A stretch of DNA of 39,201 nucleotides from Bacillus renqingensis. GTDB lineage: Bacteria; Bacillota; Bacilli; Bacillales; Cytobacillaceae. Where the stretch lies: contig NZ_JADDIU010000022.1 of the NCBI RefSeq assembly GCF_016464375.1, positions 1 to 39,201 of the forward strand, written 5' to 3'. The notes beneath the pieces were generated by a model, which was not told the DNA's origin, did not search any database, and saw nothing but the letters and a program-made list of their open reading frames with translations. Every line of letters begins with the position of its first letter. The first letter of the stretch is position 1. The translations under genes were made by a program, and so were the position numbers. Shown here in pieces: positions 14,257-22,726 of the stretch.

Positions 14257-15366
14257 ATGAGTATTAAAAGGGTAGCGATTTTGGGTGCGGGAAATGGTGG
14301 AATTACAGCGGCTGCCGACCTAACGCTAAGAGGTTTTAAAGTAAGCCTATTCGAATTACCCCGATATTATAATCGCTTATCGAATATTAATGAAAAAGGG
14401 GGGATCATGCTTAAACGGAAAAATAAAAAGGAATTTTGTTCTCCTGCTTTGATTACTGACAATATAGCCGAGGCTATCCATGATGCTGAGGTTGTAATGC
14501 TGACGGTGCCTTCATTTGCCATTGAGGAATTTGCGGTGCTCTGTGCCCCTTACTTAGAGGATGGGCAAATTGTCATGATGAATGGTGCTGCTTCCATGTC
14601 CAGTTTCCTTTTTTTCAATGCTTTAAAAAAGGTAAGGAAGGATGTCTCTTTTAAAATCGGAGAAACAGCCTCCTTAACATATGCTAGCAGAGCGAATGAG
14701 AAGGGAGAAGTGGAATTGGGACTGGAAGTTAAGTCACTGCTCTTTGCAGCTTTTCCAAGCAGTGAAACGCCTGAGTTGATTGAGCAATTAAAGGATTTGT
14801 ACCCTGCTCTTATCCCTGCCAAAAATATCTGGGAGACATGTCTTAATAATGGGAATCCCGAAACACATCCAGGACCTAGCCTATTAAATGCAGGGAGAAT
14901 TGAATTTTCTAACGGTGAATTTTACTTATATAAGGAAGGAATAACTCGGCATGTAAGCAATATTATAAAATCTGTGTCAAAAGAACGTAAAGCATTATGT
15001 CAGGAACTGAAGATTAACTATCTGTCGACTATAGAAAGATTATCGTCACTTGGATATGTCCAGCCTGTAAATAACCTCCACGATTCCTACAACCAGAGTG
15101 AAGTTTTTGCTCCTATTAAAGGTCCTCTTAGTTTAACGTCTCGTTATTTTATAGAAGACATTTCAAATGGATTAGTTCTTTGGTCAAGCTTGGGGAAAGC
15201 TCTTCAAGTTCCTACTCCAAATATAGATGCCATTATTACATTTTCAGGTTCGCTGATCGAGAAGGATTATTGGAGTGAAGGGTTAACACTTGAAAAGTTG
15301 GGGTTATCAGGTTTAAAATCCTCCGACCTAATTAAACGTGTTGAGGATCACTCATATACTTACTAA
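14257..15366 (+). CDS. Octopine/nopaline (opine) dehydrogenase family protein
   Basis: 369 residues. N-terminal Rossmann fold with VAILGAGNGGITAAADLTLR (GAGNGG at 10-15), then VVMLTVPSFAIEE. The C-terminal opine dehydrogenase domain begins around residue 190 with NNGNPETHPGPSLLNAGRIE, where His204 aligns with the family's catalytic His. The family makes or breaks the secondary-amine bond between an amino acid and a 2-keto acid using NAD(P)H. The ATG at 14257 has GGAGG 7 bases upstream. It is first in an operon with an amino-acid ABC transporter, so a catabolic role (release of an amino acid and a keto acid) is more likely than synthesis. There is no nicotianamine-synthase-like gene nearby, which argues against a metallophore locus. 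Confidence 0.85.
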   Translation: MSIKRVAILGAGNGGITAAADLTLRGFKVSLFELPRYYNRLSNINEKGGIMLKRKNKKEFCSPALITDNIAEAIHDAEVVMLTVPSFAIEEFAVLCAPYLEDGQIVMMNGAASMSSFLFFNALKKVRKDVSFKIGETASLTYASRANEKGEVELGLEVKSLLFAAFPSSETPELIEQLKDLYPALIPAKNIWETCLNNGNPETHPGPSLLNAGRIEFSNGEFYLYKEGITRHVSNIIKSVSKERKALCQELKINYLSTIERLSSLGYVQPVNNLHDSYNQSEVFAPIKGPLSLTSRYFIEDISNGLVLWSSLGKALQVPTPNIDAIITFSGSLIEKDYWSEGLTLEKLGLSGLKSSDLIKRVEDHSYTY

Positions 15367-15390
15367 TTAATTGGAAAAGGAGAAATGTAA

Positions 15391-16188
15391 ATGAAAAAAT
15401 TCATCTCTATGATAGTGGTATTGTCATATTTAATGCTCATTTTAAGTGCATGCGCGGAAAAAGGTAATTCATCTAAGAAATCGTCTCGTGACTCATTAGA
15501 AGCAATAAAAGATAAAGGTGTTATTCGCGTGGCAGGAAGTACAACGGGACCTCCATTTTCTTATATTAATGAAAAAAATGAGAATGTGGGATTAATGTTT
15601 GATATTACCAAGAAGATTGGAGAAAACTTAGGGGTTAAAACGGAGATTCAAGGAATGCAATTCGCTTCTCTTATTCCAGCGATTGAGGCAGATAAAATTG
15701 ATATGATTTCAGCGGGAATGATTATTACGGAAGAACGTAAAAAGATAATTGATTTTACTGATCCAATCTATGAGTATGGTGAAGGTCTTGTGGTACTGAA
15801 GACGGAAAATAAAATTAAAACATTGGATAATTTAAAAGGGAAAAAGGTAGGTGTGCAGCAAGGAACAATTTACTTGGAAGGATTAAAAGAGTATCCGGAA
15901 ACTAAGGTGCAAATCTACAAGTCGGTTGCTGATATGGTTTCCGAATTGGAAAATGGCCGGATTGATGCCTTTTTCGGCGATTACCCTATCATTGTCCATA
16001 TGATCAAAGAGAACCCGAATTTTAATATTAAGCTTGTTGATGGCTATAATCCAAAATGGACAGGGCAAGTTGGATTGGGACTTCCGAAAGGATCCGATGA
16101 ATTAAGGGAAGCCATTAATAAAGAAATTAAAAAACTAAAAGAGAGCGGGGAAATTGATGCCATTCTTGAACAACGGGGGCTAAAATAG
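15391..16188 (+). CDS. Amino-acid ABC transporter substrate-binding lipoprotein
   Basis: 265 residues. A lipoprotein signal peptide ends in LILSAC with the modified Cys at residue 21, so the mature protein is anchored to the outer face of the membrane. The rest is a family-3 solute-binding protein: IKDKGVIRVAGSTTGPPFSY, GLMFDITKKIGENLG, IPAIEADKIDMISAGMIITEERKKIIDFTDP, LKGKKVGVQQGT and the C-terminal KEIKKLKESGEIDAILEQRG. AAAGGAG precedes the ATG. It is followed by its permease and ATPase. The ligand is probably a polar amino acid or opine-like derivative. Confidence 0.93.
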   Translation: MKKFISMIVVLSYLMLILSACAEKGNSSKKSSRDSLEAIKDKGVIRVAGSTTGPPFSYINEKNENVGLMFDITKKIGENLGVKTEIQGMQFASLIPAIEADKIDMISAGMIITEERKKIIDFTDPIYEYGEGLVVLKTENKIKTLDNLKGKKVGVQQGTIYLEGLKEYPETKVQIYKSVADMVSELENGRIDAFFGDYPIIVHMIKENPNFNIKLVDGYNPKWTGQVGLGLPKGSDELREAINKEIKKLKESGEIDAILEQRGLK

Positions 16189-16215
16189 ACAAGACAGAAT
16201 GGAGGAGACATATGG

Positions 16216-16872
16216 ATGGAGACAATACTAACATTTTTACCTGCGTTACTTCAAGGAACACTCATTACGATTGAACTAACCCTTCTATCATTAATAATTG
16301 CCTTGGTTATCGGACTAATTACTGCATTCGCCCGAATATCCAACAACTTTTTTTTCAATAAGGTAGCAGGGGTCTATATTAGTATTATTCGAGGGACACC
16401 TCTCCTCGTACAACTCATGTATATTTATTTCGTCTTTCCCGAGTTCGGCATTAAGTTATCAGCCTTTTCAGCGGCATTAATCGGATTATCATTATATGAA
16501 GGTGCGTACCTAGCTGAAATCTTCCGTGCGGGAATTAAGTCCATTGGCAAAGGACAATTAGAAGCAGCTTATGCAATCGGAATGAATTATTCGATGGCGA
16601 TGAGAAGAATTATTTTACCTCAAGCTATAAAAAATGTTCTGCCGCCAATCGGTAACTCGGCGATTCTTTTATTAAAGAACTCTTCCTTGGCTGCGGTCAT
16701 TGCCGTTAATGAGCTCATGCATACAGGGGAAAATTTGGCAACAACGACTTTTAGAAATATTGAAATATTCACCTTGGTTGCGATTATTTACTGGATACTT
16801 CATTATCCGATGGACCGAGTTGTTAATTTATTGGAGAGGAGGATGAGCAATGATTCAGGTCAAAGACATTAA
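16216..16872 (+). CDS. Amino-acid ABC transporter permease (HisMQ/GlnP type)
   Basis: 218 residues, the usual length. It has five hydrophobic segments and the EAA loop that contacts the ATPase, here [25 protein letters not shown]. The family block [19 protein letters not shown] is also clear. GGAGGAG is 8-9 bases before the ATG at 16216, which decides against the ATG four bases earlier in another frame. Its last 23 bases overlap the ATPase gene, indicating translational coupling. It forms the membrane channel for the preceding binding protein's ligand. Confidence 0.93.
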   Translation: METILTFLPALLQGTLITIELTLLSLIIALVIGLITAFARISNNFFFNKVAGVYISIIRGTPLLVQLMYIYFVFPEFGIKLSAFSAALIGLSLYEGAYLAEIFRAGIKSIGKGQLEAAYAIGMNYSMAMRRIILPQAIKNVLPPIGNSAILLLKNSSLAAVIAVNELMHTGENLATTTFRNIEIFTLVAIIYWILHYPMDRVVNLLERRMSNDSGQRH

Positions 16873-17605
16873 AAAATCCTTTCATCAAACGGAAGTATTA
16901 AAAAACATTTCATTTCAAGTGGAGCAGGGGGAAGTCGTTGTTATCATTGGACCAAGCGGAAGTGGGAAAAGTACACTTCTCCGAATGATGAATTTCTTGG
17001 AAATTCCTGATGAAGGACAAATTATCATTGATAGTAAAAAAATTCACTTTGATAGGAAAAGAAGAAAACATCGGAATGATGCCGAAATCTGCTCCTTACG
17101 GTCTGATGTAAGTATGGTGTTTCAAAACTTTAATTTATTTGAACATAAAACAGCATTAGGAAACGTCATTGAAGGGTCCATTATGGTCCGTAAAATGGCC
17201 AAAGAAAAGGCCATCCATCAGGGAAAGGAATTTTTGCAAAAGGTTGGTTTGGAAGGCAAGGAAAATAATTACCCACATGAATTATCGGGCGGGCAAAAGC
17301 AGCGGGTTGCGATTGCAAGGGCCTTAGCGATGAGGCCTAAAGCCATTTTGTTCGATGAACCAACTTCTGCCTTGGATCCTGAACTCGTTGGAGAAGTATT
17401 AGCGGTTATCAAAAAATTAGCTGAAGAAGGTATGACCATGGTCATCGTGACACATGAAATGGGATTTGCGAAAGAGGTTGGTGATCGAGTGATCTTTATG
17501 GATGGAGGCTATATTGTAGAATCAGGTCCTCCAAAGAAGGTTTTTGAAAATCCCGAATCAGAGCGATTAAAACAATTTCTATCTAGATTTTCAAATGTAG
17601 TCTAA
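16850..17605 (+). CDS. Amino-acid ABC transporter ATP-binding protein (GlnQ type)
   Basis: 251 residues. Walker [10 protein letters not shown] at 34-42, Q-loop VFQNFNLF at 90-97, signature [15 protein letters not shown] from 145, Walker [15 protein letters not shown] from 165 and the switch His in [11 protein letters not shown] somewhat longer charged insert ([18 protein letters not shown]) precedes the Q-loop, as in several GlnQ-like proteins. It overlaps the permease gene by 23 bases. It energises uptake by the two preceding gene products. Confidence 0.95.
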   Translation: MIQVKDIKKSFHQTEVLKNISFQVEQGEVVVIIGPSGSGKSTLLRMMNFLEIPDEGQIIIDSKKIHFDRKRRKHRNDAEICSLRSDVSMVFQNFNLFEHKTALGNVIEGSIMVRKMAKEKAIHQGKEFLQKVGLEGKENNYPHELSGGQKQRVAIARALAMRPKAILFDEPTSALDPELVGEVLAVIKKLAEEGMTMVIVTHEMGFAKEVGDRVIFMDGGYIVESGPPKKVFENPESERLKQFLSRFSNVV

Positions 17606-17754
17606 TTGTTTTTAAAAAGTACTAACCTGGAGTAGGACATTTAATTTGGTAAGGGAATTGACAGATGAAAGCATTTAAGCGGTAGATCTAGAGTTAAAGT
17701 GTTAAACAATATCTTCTGTGAAGATTCCAAATGATAAAAAGGTGAATGATTATT

Positions 17755-18420
17755 ATGGCGAATAGTTTTAGAAATGCCGAAGAAGATGCCTATATGAAGA
17801 TAAAGAGAGCCATTATTTTAAAACGTTTACTTCCTGGTCAGCAATTAACAGAGGAGTGGATTGGGAAAAACTTAAACATGAGTAGAACACCGGTAAGAGG
17901 TGCTTTTAAAAAATTAGAAAAGGAGGGATTAGTAAAAATTCTCCCTCGTCGGGGAGCTTTCGTCCATGATCCGACTGACAAGGAAGTCAAGGATGTTTTT
18001 ACAGTAAGAATTTTATTAGAATCATATGCAGCTAGAACAGCCGCCGCCGCTATTTCCCAAAACCATATAGATGAACTCCTTTTACTCTCCGAGAAGGAAA
18101 TTGAAGCTTATCAAGCAAGAAACTTTGAGGATTTTATTAATATTAACAATCGAATTCATCGATTACCGGCTATAGCTACAGGAAATAAATCTTTAGTTGA
18201 ACAAGTAACCTCTTTAGTTAACTGGTCAGATTGCTACTTGATATTAAGGGATTCATTTTATACGAATCCTATTGAAAAGGTAAAGTCCATTCCTGAGCAT
18301 CTCCGAATTATTCATGCATTAAAAAGCAAGGACCCAATTGAGTCAGAAAATGCAGTTCGTGATCATCTAGAAACAACATTAAGGGATTGGCAAACTCCAA
18401 AGCCACTTTTTGAGGATTAA
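17755..18420 (+). CDS. GntR-family regulator (FadR subgroup, FCD domain)
   Basis: 221 residues from the ATG at 17755, preferred over 17746 because AAGGTG abuts the earlier ATG. The N-terminal winged helix reads LKRLLPGQQLTEEWIGKNLN, then MSRTPVRGAFKKLEKEGLVK, which is typical GntR. The FCD effector domain (about 80-215) contains VRILLESYAARTAA and EHLRIIHALKSKDPIESENA with VRDHL. The metal-binding part of the FCD domain is only partly canonical (NNRIHRLPA rather than the usual NxxFH block). Likely target: the two TTGTATACAA palindromes at 14104 and 14233. It lies about 150 bases after the ATPase gene and probably represses the locus until the substrate is present. Confidence 0.9.
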   Translation: MANSFRNAEEDAYMKIKRAIILKRLLPGQQLTEEWIGKNLNMSRTPVRGAFKKLEKEGLVKILPRRGAFVHDPTDKEVKDVFTVRILLESYAARTAAAAISQNHIDELLLLSEKEIEAYQARNFEDFININNRIHRLPAIATGNKSLVEQVTSLVNWSDCYLILRDSFYTNPIEKVKSIPEHLRIIHALKSKDPIESENAVRDHLETTLRDWQTPKPLFED

Positions 18421-18539
18421 AAATTTAACTATACCTTGTCTTTTGGATTATTGCAGTTTAGTATGGAATTTCCGGATTTTGCTGCTTGCCATGGTGATGG
18501 TGCTTGTCATACCTCGAATTTTGTCGAACAGTGACAAAT

Positions 18540-18984
18540 TTGAGTATACAGGAATTGATATTTAAGAGAGACGATGTCTCAGTTTCTTATGAATTAACTA
18601 AGGCTCCGGATCAAACGGTATGGGTTAAGCTTAAAATACCGATAAGGTTTGGCCTGGAGCAGTTTATGGATTGACGATAAAGGCTTTATCAAAGCTCTAA
18701 ACGTTAGAGATAGAAATCTGGTTCGGGTAAGTTTTTTTGCGCCAATTACTTTCAATAATTGTATTGACTGTCACCACCCGAATTTTATTGATTATTAATT
18801 GACTGGTATGTTTAAAAAATTATTTGACCATCAAGCCGGTGGATGTCCCAGCCACTCATGCTTCGAATGAAGCCCTTGCTTTTGGAGGGACAAAAAGCGC
18901 CAGAATATCTTGGGTACTGCTTTAACTGTTTCGTCTCTACTATTATCTGTCATTGCCATTGTGTTATCCGTAACTAATGAGTGA
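18540..18984 (+). pseudogene. Decayed coding region, frameshifted
   Basis: Protein-like segments appear in different plus-strand frames: KRDDVSVSYELTKAPDQTVW at about 18562-18650, WIDDKGFIKALNVRDRNLVR then VSFFAPIT at about 18665-18752, KPVDVPATHASNEALAFGGT at about 18833-18900 and TVSSLLLSVIAIVLSVTNE at about 18927-18984. Stops and frameshifts separate them. The last piece is a transmembrane helix. I cannot name the family; it looks like a membrane or envelope protein that has been lost. The remaining bases up to 19167 show nothing clear beyond the YitT ribosome binding site. Confidence 0.4.
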
Positions 18985-19167
18985 TCCCCCGGCTACGGAC
19001 AAACGTTTGCCTCGAACCCTTTGTCTGTACTTTTATTTTTATGTAGACAATGTCTGCCTTGAATAATAAATCAATAGAACGTCCCCACATTCTCAGGCAT
19101 GTATTCCGGACAATCCTCATATAGATAAAAGTGTCCTCTTTTGTTTGGACTATATGGGGTGATCATT

Positions 19168-19743
19168 ATGTTTGAAAGGACTGCTGTCTTACTAATTGGG
19201 AGTATCTTGCTTGGGTTTGGGATTAACGGTTTCTTAGTTCCCCACCATTTACTGGACGGGGGAATTATCGGTCTTGCCCTTATCCTCCATTATTATTTTG
19301 ATTTTCAAACGGGACTATGGTCAGCGTTGCTAAGTGTCCCATTAATCCTCTATGCATGGGTAAAGGATCGGTCTCAGTTTCATGGAAGTTTTTACGGGAT
19401 GATTGTGACAGCTGTTTCTATTGATTTACTTTCTCCCTATCAGTTTTCCCTTCCGATTTGGGTGAGTGCCATTTTAGGAGGGGCTATTTGTGGAATTGCT
19501 GTTGGCTTAATGCTCCGCTATAAGACAAGCAGCGGGGGAACGGACTTGATTGCTTACTTCATTGCCAAAGCGATCCCTCTGAATATTGGACTAATTATCG
19601 CCCTAATGGATGGCTTCATCGTCTTATTAGGCTATCATACCTTAGGACTTCGGAGCGTCGTATTTTCGAGTATCACCATTTTAACTGCAGGGATCCTTGC
19701 GAATATTTGCTATGAAGGATTCGGAACAAGATGGCGTATTTGA
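19168..19743 (+). CDS. YitT-family membrane protein (short form)
   Basis: 191 residues from the ATG at 19168, preceded by GGGGTGATC; an in-frame TTG at 19141 has no ribosome binding site. Five hydrophobic segments and the YitT signatures GFGINGFLVPHHLLDGGIIG, ICGIAVGLMLRYKTSSGGTDLIA and LGYHTLGLRSVVFSSITILT are clear. The C-terminal cytoplasmic DUF2179 domain of typical YitT proteins (about 280 residues in all) is absent, as in the short subgroup. Transport substrate unknown. It stands alone, with a minus-strand module beyond it. Confidence 0.85.
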   Translation: MFERTAVLLIGSILLGFGINGFLVPHHLLDGGIIGLALILHYYFDFQTGLWSALLSVPLILYAWVKDRSQFHGSFYGMIVTAVSIDLLSPYQFSLPIWVSAILGGAICGIAVGLMLRYKTSSGGTDLIAYFIAKAIPLNIGLIIALMDGFIVLLGYHTLGLRSVVFSSITILTAGILANICYEGFGTRWRI

Positions 19744-19821
19744 ATATGGGTGCCAGTCATCACGCGAATTTTTTGAAGATGGAGGGGCTTCATTTTGAAA
19801 AAATAGGAGTTTGATAAGGAC

Positions 19822-19849
19822 AAGAAAACCGCCCCATAAAAGGGTGGTT
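19822..19849 (-). terminator. Terminator of the comK-XRE module
   Basis: Read on the minus strand, AACCACCC and GGGCGGTT (19849-19842 and 19834-19827, one G-U) form an 8-base stem followed by TTTCTT. It lies about 110 bases past the stop of the distal XRE gene, the right place to end a comK-XRE-XRE transcript. Confidence 0.5.
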
Positions 19850-19958
19850 CTCCAAAAAAGATTGATTTCTACTTGATTGTTATCCAATCGTTTTACAAAA
19901 AGAACGTTCCCCTGCGGCCTTAACCAGGATTATGGAAATGTAAAACCGTCCACGCGCT

Positions 19959-20225
19959 TTATGATCGATCTGGCTCTTTTTCGAATATGCTATCAAAGTC
20001 AGTTTTTTCCTTGATTTCTTTTACAAGCTCATCGGGTTCCATGTCTAACCCTTTTGCCAGTTTAAATATCGTATGAAGGGACGGACCTTTTTTGTTTGTT
20101 TCGAGGTCACTCAAATAGGACCGATCTAACTTGGAGTAATGAGCAAGCTCTTCTTGAACCATCCCTTTTGCCTCACGCAAATTCTTTATTACTTGCCCTA
20201 CGTAAATGGTCTTATCTTTCTTCAA
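19959..20225 (-). CDS. XRE-family helix-turn-helix regulator
   Basis: 88 residues. A Cro/C1-type helix-turn-helix occupies residues about 9-64 (VIKNLREAKGMVQEELAHYS, KLDRSYLSDLETNKKGPSLH), with a short charged tail. No effector domain. AAGGAGG-like sequence precedes the ATG. It is the third gene after comK and a paralogue of the gene just upstream (shared LDRSYxSxLExxxKxPSLxT core). It may autoregulate the module or modulate comK; this is inference from gene order. Confidence 0.85.
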   Translation of the reverse strand: MKKDKTIYVGQVIKNLREAKGMVQEELAHYSKLDRSYLSDLETNKKGPSLHTIFKLAKGLDMEPDELVKEIKEKTDFDSIFEKEPDRS

Positions 20226-20317
20226 GGAAATCCTCCCTTTTTAGACCATTACATAACTAGAATCCATATTGTTCCACGGGCTATAGCCGACAAAAGGGTG
20301 GCTTTTCTGCTTGATTT

Positions 20318-20593
20318 TTAATATTCTGGGTCTTGAATTTCCAATATTTCTTGTAGCCAGTGATTTTCCGGTTGTTCTTCAATGGCGATTATTATTTCAG
20401 AGACTTGTATACCAAGTCCAATTGCCAGAGCGACGATGGTATTTAAGCTGGGCTTTTTCCGTTCCCTTTCCAATGTACTTATGTATGACCGATCTAGCGA
20501 GGAGCGAAGTGCCAACCCTTCTTGTGATAGCTTCTTAGCCTTTCTTAATTGTTTGATTACTTTTCCAGTGTGAAGTGCTGAATATTTATCCAA
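20318..20593 (-). CDS. XRE-family helix-turn-helix regulator
   Basis: 91 residues with a Cro/C1-type helix-turn-helix at about 11-66 (VIKQLRKAKKLSQEGLALRS, SLDRSYISTLERERKKPSLN) and a 25-residue acidic tail. It starts 41 bases after the comK stop on the same strand, with GGAG before its ATG, so it is probably cotranscribed with comK. It is a paralogue of the next gene; the shared recognition-helix region LDRSY suggests related operators. Confidence 0.87.
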   Translation of the reverse strand: MDKYSALHTGKVIKQLRKAKKLSQEGLALRSSLDRSYISTLERERKKPSLNTIVALAIGLGIQVSEIIIAIEEQPENHWLQEILEIQDPEY

Positions 20594-20634
20594 AGGACAT
20601 TCTCCTTTTCGTATGATAGGTATATGTGGGTCCG

Positions 20635-21204
20635 TTAGTCTTGCTCCTTTTCTAATTCATTAAAATTATATTTCCCTGTCTTTTCTTTGACTAGTTGATG
20701 GTCTTTTGTTGGATGGAGGTATAAGATAGATGAATTTGGCTGTGTGCCTCTTTCTTCTGAAAGTCGCAATAGTTTATTCGCTGTATAAATTTTGTCATTA
20801 AAGTAGGCTAATTTTGAATCAACCGTAATGGAATAGCCATTACTCAATTCTACCTCGGTTTTGCTGCCTGCTGCTATGGTTTTCGTAATGTGGTCAGGGT
20901 TAAACCAAATACAATCCGCCTTTTTAGGGGATTTATTGGGAAAAAGGCAAATGCGTAAATAGGGATTTACAATGATCGGACATTTCATTTTCTTGCCAAG
21001 AATTGATTTTGCACCTGTGATGGCGCCTTTTAAGTCAAATCCTATGTACATTAAGGTATCATCTAATAGTTGCAATGGTGTCCGATCAACTAGAAAGGAC
21101 GTTGTTCCTTCTACTATACGGGCACACAGTTTTCCATATCGGTCGTATTCTCCCATTACTAAAATCATCGTTCTTTCGATAAAGTAATTTTTCTGAATAA
21201 GCAT
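20635..21204 (-). CDS. comK: Competence transcription factor ComK
   Basis: 189 residues, close to the 192 of B. subtilis ComK, the master activator of DNA-uptake genes, which binds paired AT-boxes in the minor groove. Visible family blocks: GKLCARIVEGTTSFLVDRTP, GAITGAKSILGKKMKCPIIV with NP, RICLFPNKS, CIWFNPDHI and SNGYSITVDSKLAYFND. The start has AAGGAGAGG at good spacing. The gene leads a short module with two XRE genes. A truncated relative lies at 424-789. ComK is normally autoregulated and controlled by MecA/ClpCP; no clear AAAA-N5-TTTT pair was seen in the 300 bases upstream. A near-match to a cre site (TGAAAGCGTTTTAT, one mismatch) lies about 90 bases upstream. Confidence 0.92.
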   Translation of the reverse strand: MLIQKNYFIERTMILVMGEYDRYGKLCARIVEGTTSFLVDRTPLQLLDDTLMYIGFDLKGAITGAKSILGKKMKCPIIVNPYLRICLFPNKSPKKADCIWFNPDHITKTIAAGSKTEVELSNGYSITVDSKLAYFNDKIYTANKLLRLSEERGTQPNSSILYLHPTKDHQLVKEKTGKYNFNELEKEQD

Positions 21205-21505
21205 TGTTTTCCTCTCCTTAAAAATCCAATTGATTTGAAAAAAGACTCGCCTGCTGCTGTTTCTGAATACTACTTCCGGAACGGCTATAATAAAACGCTT
21301 TCAATTCTCCCTATGTACACCACCACCTAATCAAAACTACCTATCTATGTTGGAAAACATTTAAAAACTTGGGATGAATACCCCGTTAACTATTAAATAA
21401 CATATAACTCCAATTGGCTACGGACTAAAGTAAACAGAATCCGACAACATACGCCCCAATTCGTGACAAATTCTTGACTTTTCTTTTGGATGCATGGGGG
21501 CAAGC

Positions 21506-21582
21506 CTCATCAAACGTTTGATTAAATGACAAAAATTTTACGTGCTAAGTGAGTAGAATCCCTTCATAATAAGGTTTCGTAA
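21506..21582 (+). repeat. Family-B dispersed repeat, copy c
   Basis: CTCATCAAACGTTTGATTAA begins the unit, which continues TGACAAAAATTTTACGTGCT, then TAGAATCCCTTCATAATAAG. It aligns by eye with copy b at 1008-1085. It lies about 300 bases upstream of comK, in the same orientation relative to comK as copy a is to the truncated comK at 424-750. The remaining bases from 21205 to 21505 hold the comK leader and nothing else clear. Confidence 0.55.
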
Positions 21583-21599
21583 GCTTTTCATAACAACTA

Positions 21600-22406
21600 C
21601 TAAGTGTTATAAAGCGCCGAATAAAGTAGGGTACTATAATCCACCTCTACACAGTAGATCTGTTCATAAAGGTCGAAAAACTTATTTTTCATGATTCCGT
21701 AATAGTAGGCAATTGGATTCTTGACGTCTCCGGTTAACTTAATCTTCCGTATTAGCTGTCGGAAGGAATCTATCGCTACTTCCAATATGAGGTCCTCTTC
21801 GTAGCCAAAATCGAAGCCGTGGGCAATAATTTTGGCCATATGCCAGTATTCCTCGATCGTTTTCGCTTCGGAATAGAAATAGTGGACCAGTTCAACAAAC
21901 GGTTCTGGAACACGGTTACTAACAAATGTGTGATCTAATTCAAACGCTTCTTCTTTACGTTTATTATTCTTTTGATCTTTTTCAGTTTTAAAAAGATTAC
22001 TAGTTTCATTTGGCTGGTTCATTTGTTTAGGTGGTTCATTTAGAGGAAAACGGTTGAACACATACAAGTTGCTGGACTGCCAGCCATTTTTTCTTTCGGT
22101 TTCATAGACGGTAAAGATGCCGAATTCCTTTGCCTTGCTGATCATCCGTTTAAAGGTGGAACGGGAGATGCCGTTGTCGTTATATTCCTCGTGAATGGCT
22201 TTCAGGATCGTCCCAATTTTCGCGTTACTGACACCGGGAATTTTTGCCGAATAGCGGACTAGACGTTTCAAGCCAATCCGTTCTCCTTTTGTGAAGTCAT
22301 TCTTGTATTTTGCCATCCACTGCTCCATATGATGATTAAATTCATTCAAGCATTCAAATTGCGAAAACTCCGCAAACGTTTCTATCTTCCCAGACCTTAG
22401 GTTCAT
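21600..22406 (-). CDS. Helix-turn-helix protein of a Bacillus-specific family
   Basis: 268 residues. The opening MNLRSGKIETFAEFSQFECL and a winged-helix-like region (IGLKRLVRYSAKIPGVSNAK, NGISRSTFKRMISKAKEFGI) define a family I associate with Bacillus chromosomes and plasmids, often annotated only as helix-turn-helix protein and resembling the DNA-binding part of replication initiators. A polar linker (about 125-160, with NKRKEE) leads to a helical C-terminal domain with aromatic clusters (FVELVHYFYSEAKTIEEYWH). The 380 bases upstream contain two strong hairpins and a family-A repeat. Function unknown; a replication or transcription regulator is an inference. Confidence 0.6.
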   Translation of the reverse strand: MNLRSGKIETFAEFSQFECLNEFNHHMEQWMAKYKNDFTKGERIGLKRLVRYSAKIPGVSNAKIGTILKAIHEEYNDNGISRSTFKRMISKAKEFGIFTVYETERKNGWQSSNLYVFNRFPLNEPPKQMNQPNETSNLFKTEKDQKNNKRKEEAFELDHTFVSNRVPEPFVELVHYFYSEAKTIEEYWHMAKIIAHGFDFGYEEDLILEVAIDSFRQLIRKIKLTGDVKNPIAYYYGIMKNKFFDLYEQIYCVEVDYSTLLYSALYNT

Positions 22407-22422
22407 CCTTTTAAACCACCCT

Positions 22423-22458
22423 TTGGCGAAGCGCGGGGACGGTTCTCCCGCTTTCTTC
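22423..22458. other. GC-rich hairpin in the leader of the helix-turn-helix gene
   Basis: GCGGGGACGGTTCTCCCGC forms a 5-6 base-pair stem just upstream of the helix-turn-helix gene on the minus strand. Its composition (GC-rich in an AT-rich setting) resembles small repeats scattered in Bacillus intergenic regions. Role unknown. Confidence 0.3.
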
Positions 22459-22520
22459 TCTCTATTTTTATTGTCGATGCACTTAAAAGATATCGAGTTT
22501 GGTTCGGGTTATCAAAGGAG

Positions 22521-22644
22521 CAAAAATCTATTTTGGAACCATTTTTGAGCGGAAAATGCGTCTTTTGGCTCCAAAATAGATTTTTGAAGCCGATTTGGCA
22601 GCATTGCTTGCCGTTTTCTTTTAAAAAGCAGTAAAAACGGCTTG
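22521..22644. repeat. Long perfect inverted repeat and a second hairpin
   Basis: The 17-base arm CAAAAATCTATTTTGGA at 22521-22537 is repeated as its exact complement at 22570-22586, with a further CCA/TGG pairing inside and a 25-base centre. A second hairpin follows: GCCGTTTT at 22610-22617 pairs with AAAACGGC near 22637-22644. Both lie 110-240 bases upstream of the minus-strand helix-turn-helix gene. They might be a regulatory leader, an operator or a remnant of a miniature mobile element. The minus-strand open frame across the area is produced by these repeats and is not called as a gene. Confidence 0.6.
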
Positions 22645-22726
22645 TTATTTATCTTTGATTGTAATGATATAAGTGTTGTATTTGTCTGGGCATTAGCTCC
22701 TACTTCAAAAGGGATCTCCATTATCT

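Noticed and set aside
21290..21303. Possible cre site upstream of comK
   Set aside because: TGAAAGCGTTTTAT misses the conserved C near its end. Mentioned in the comK entry but not called as a site.
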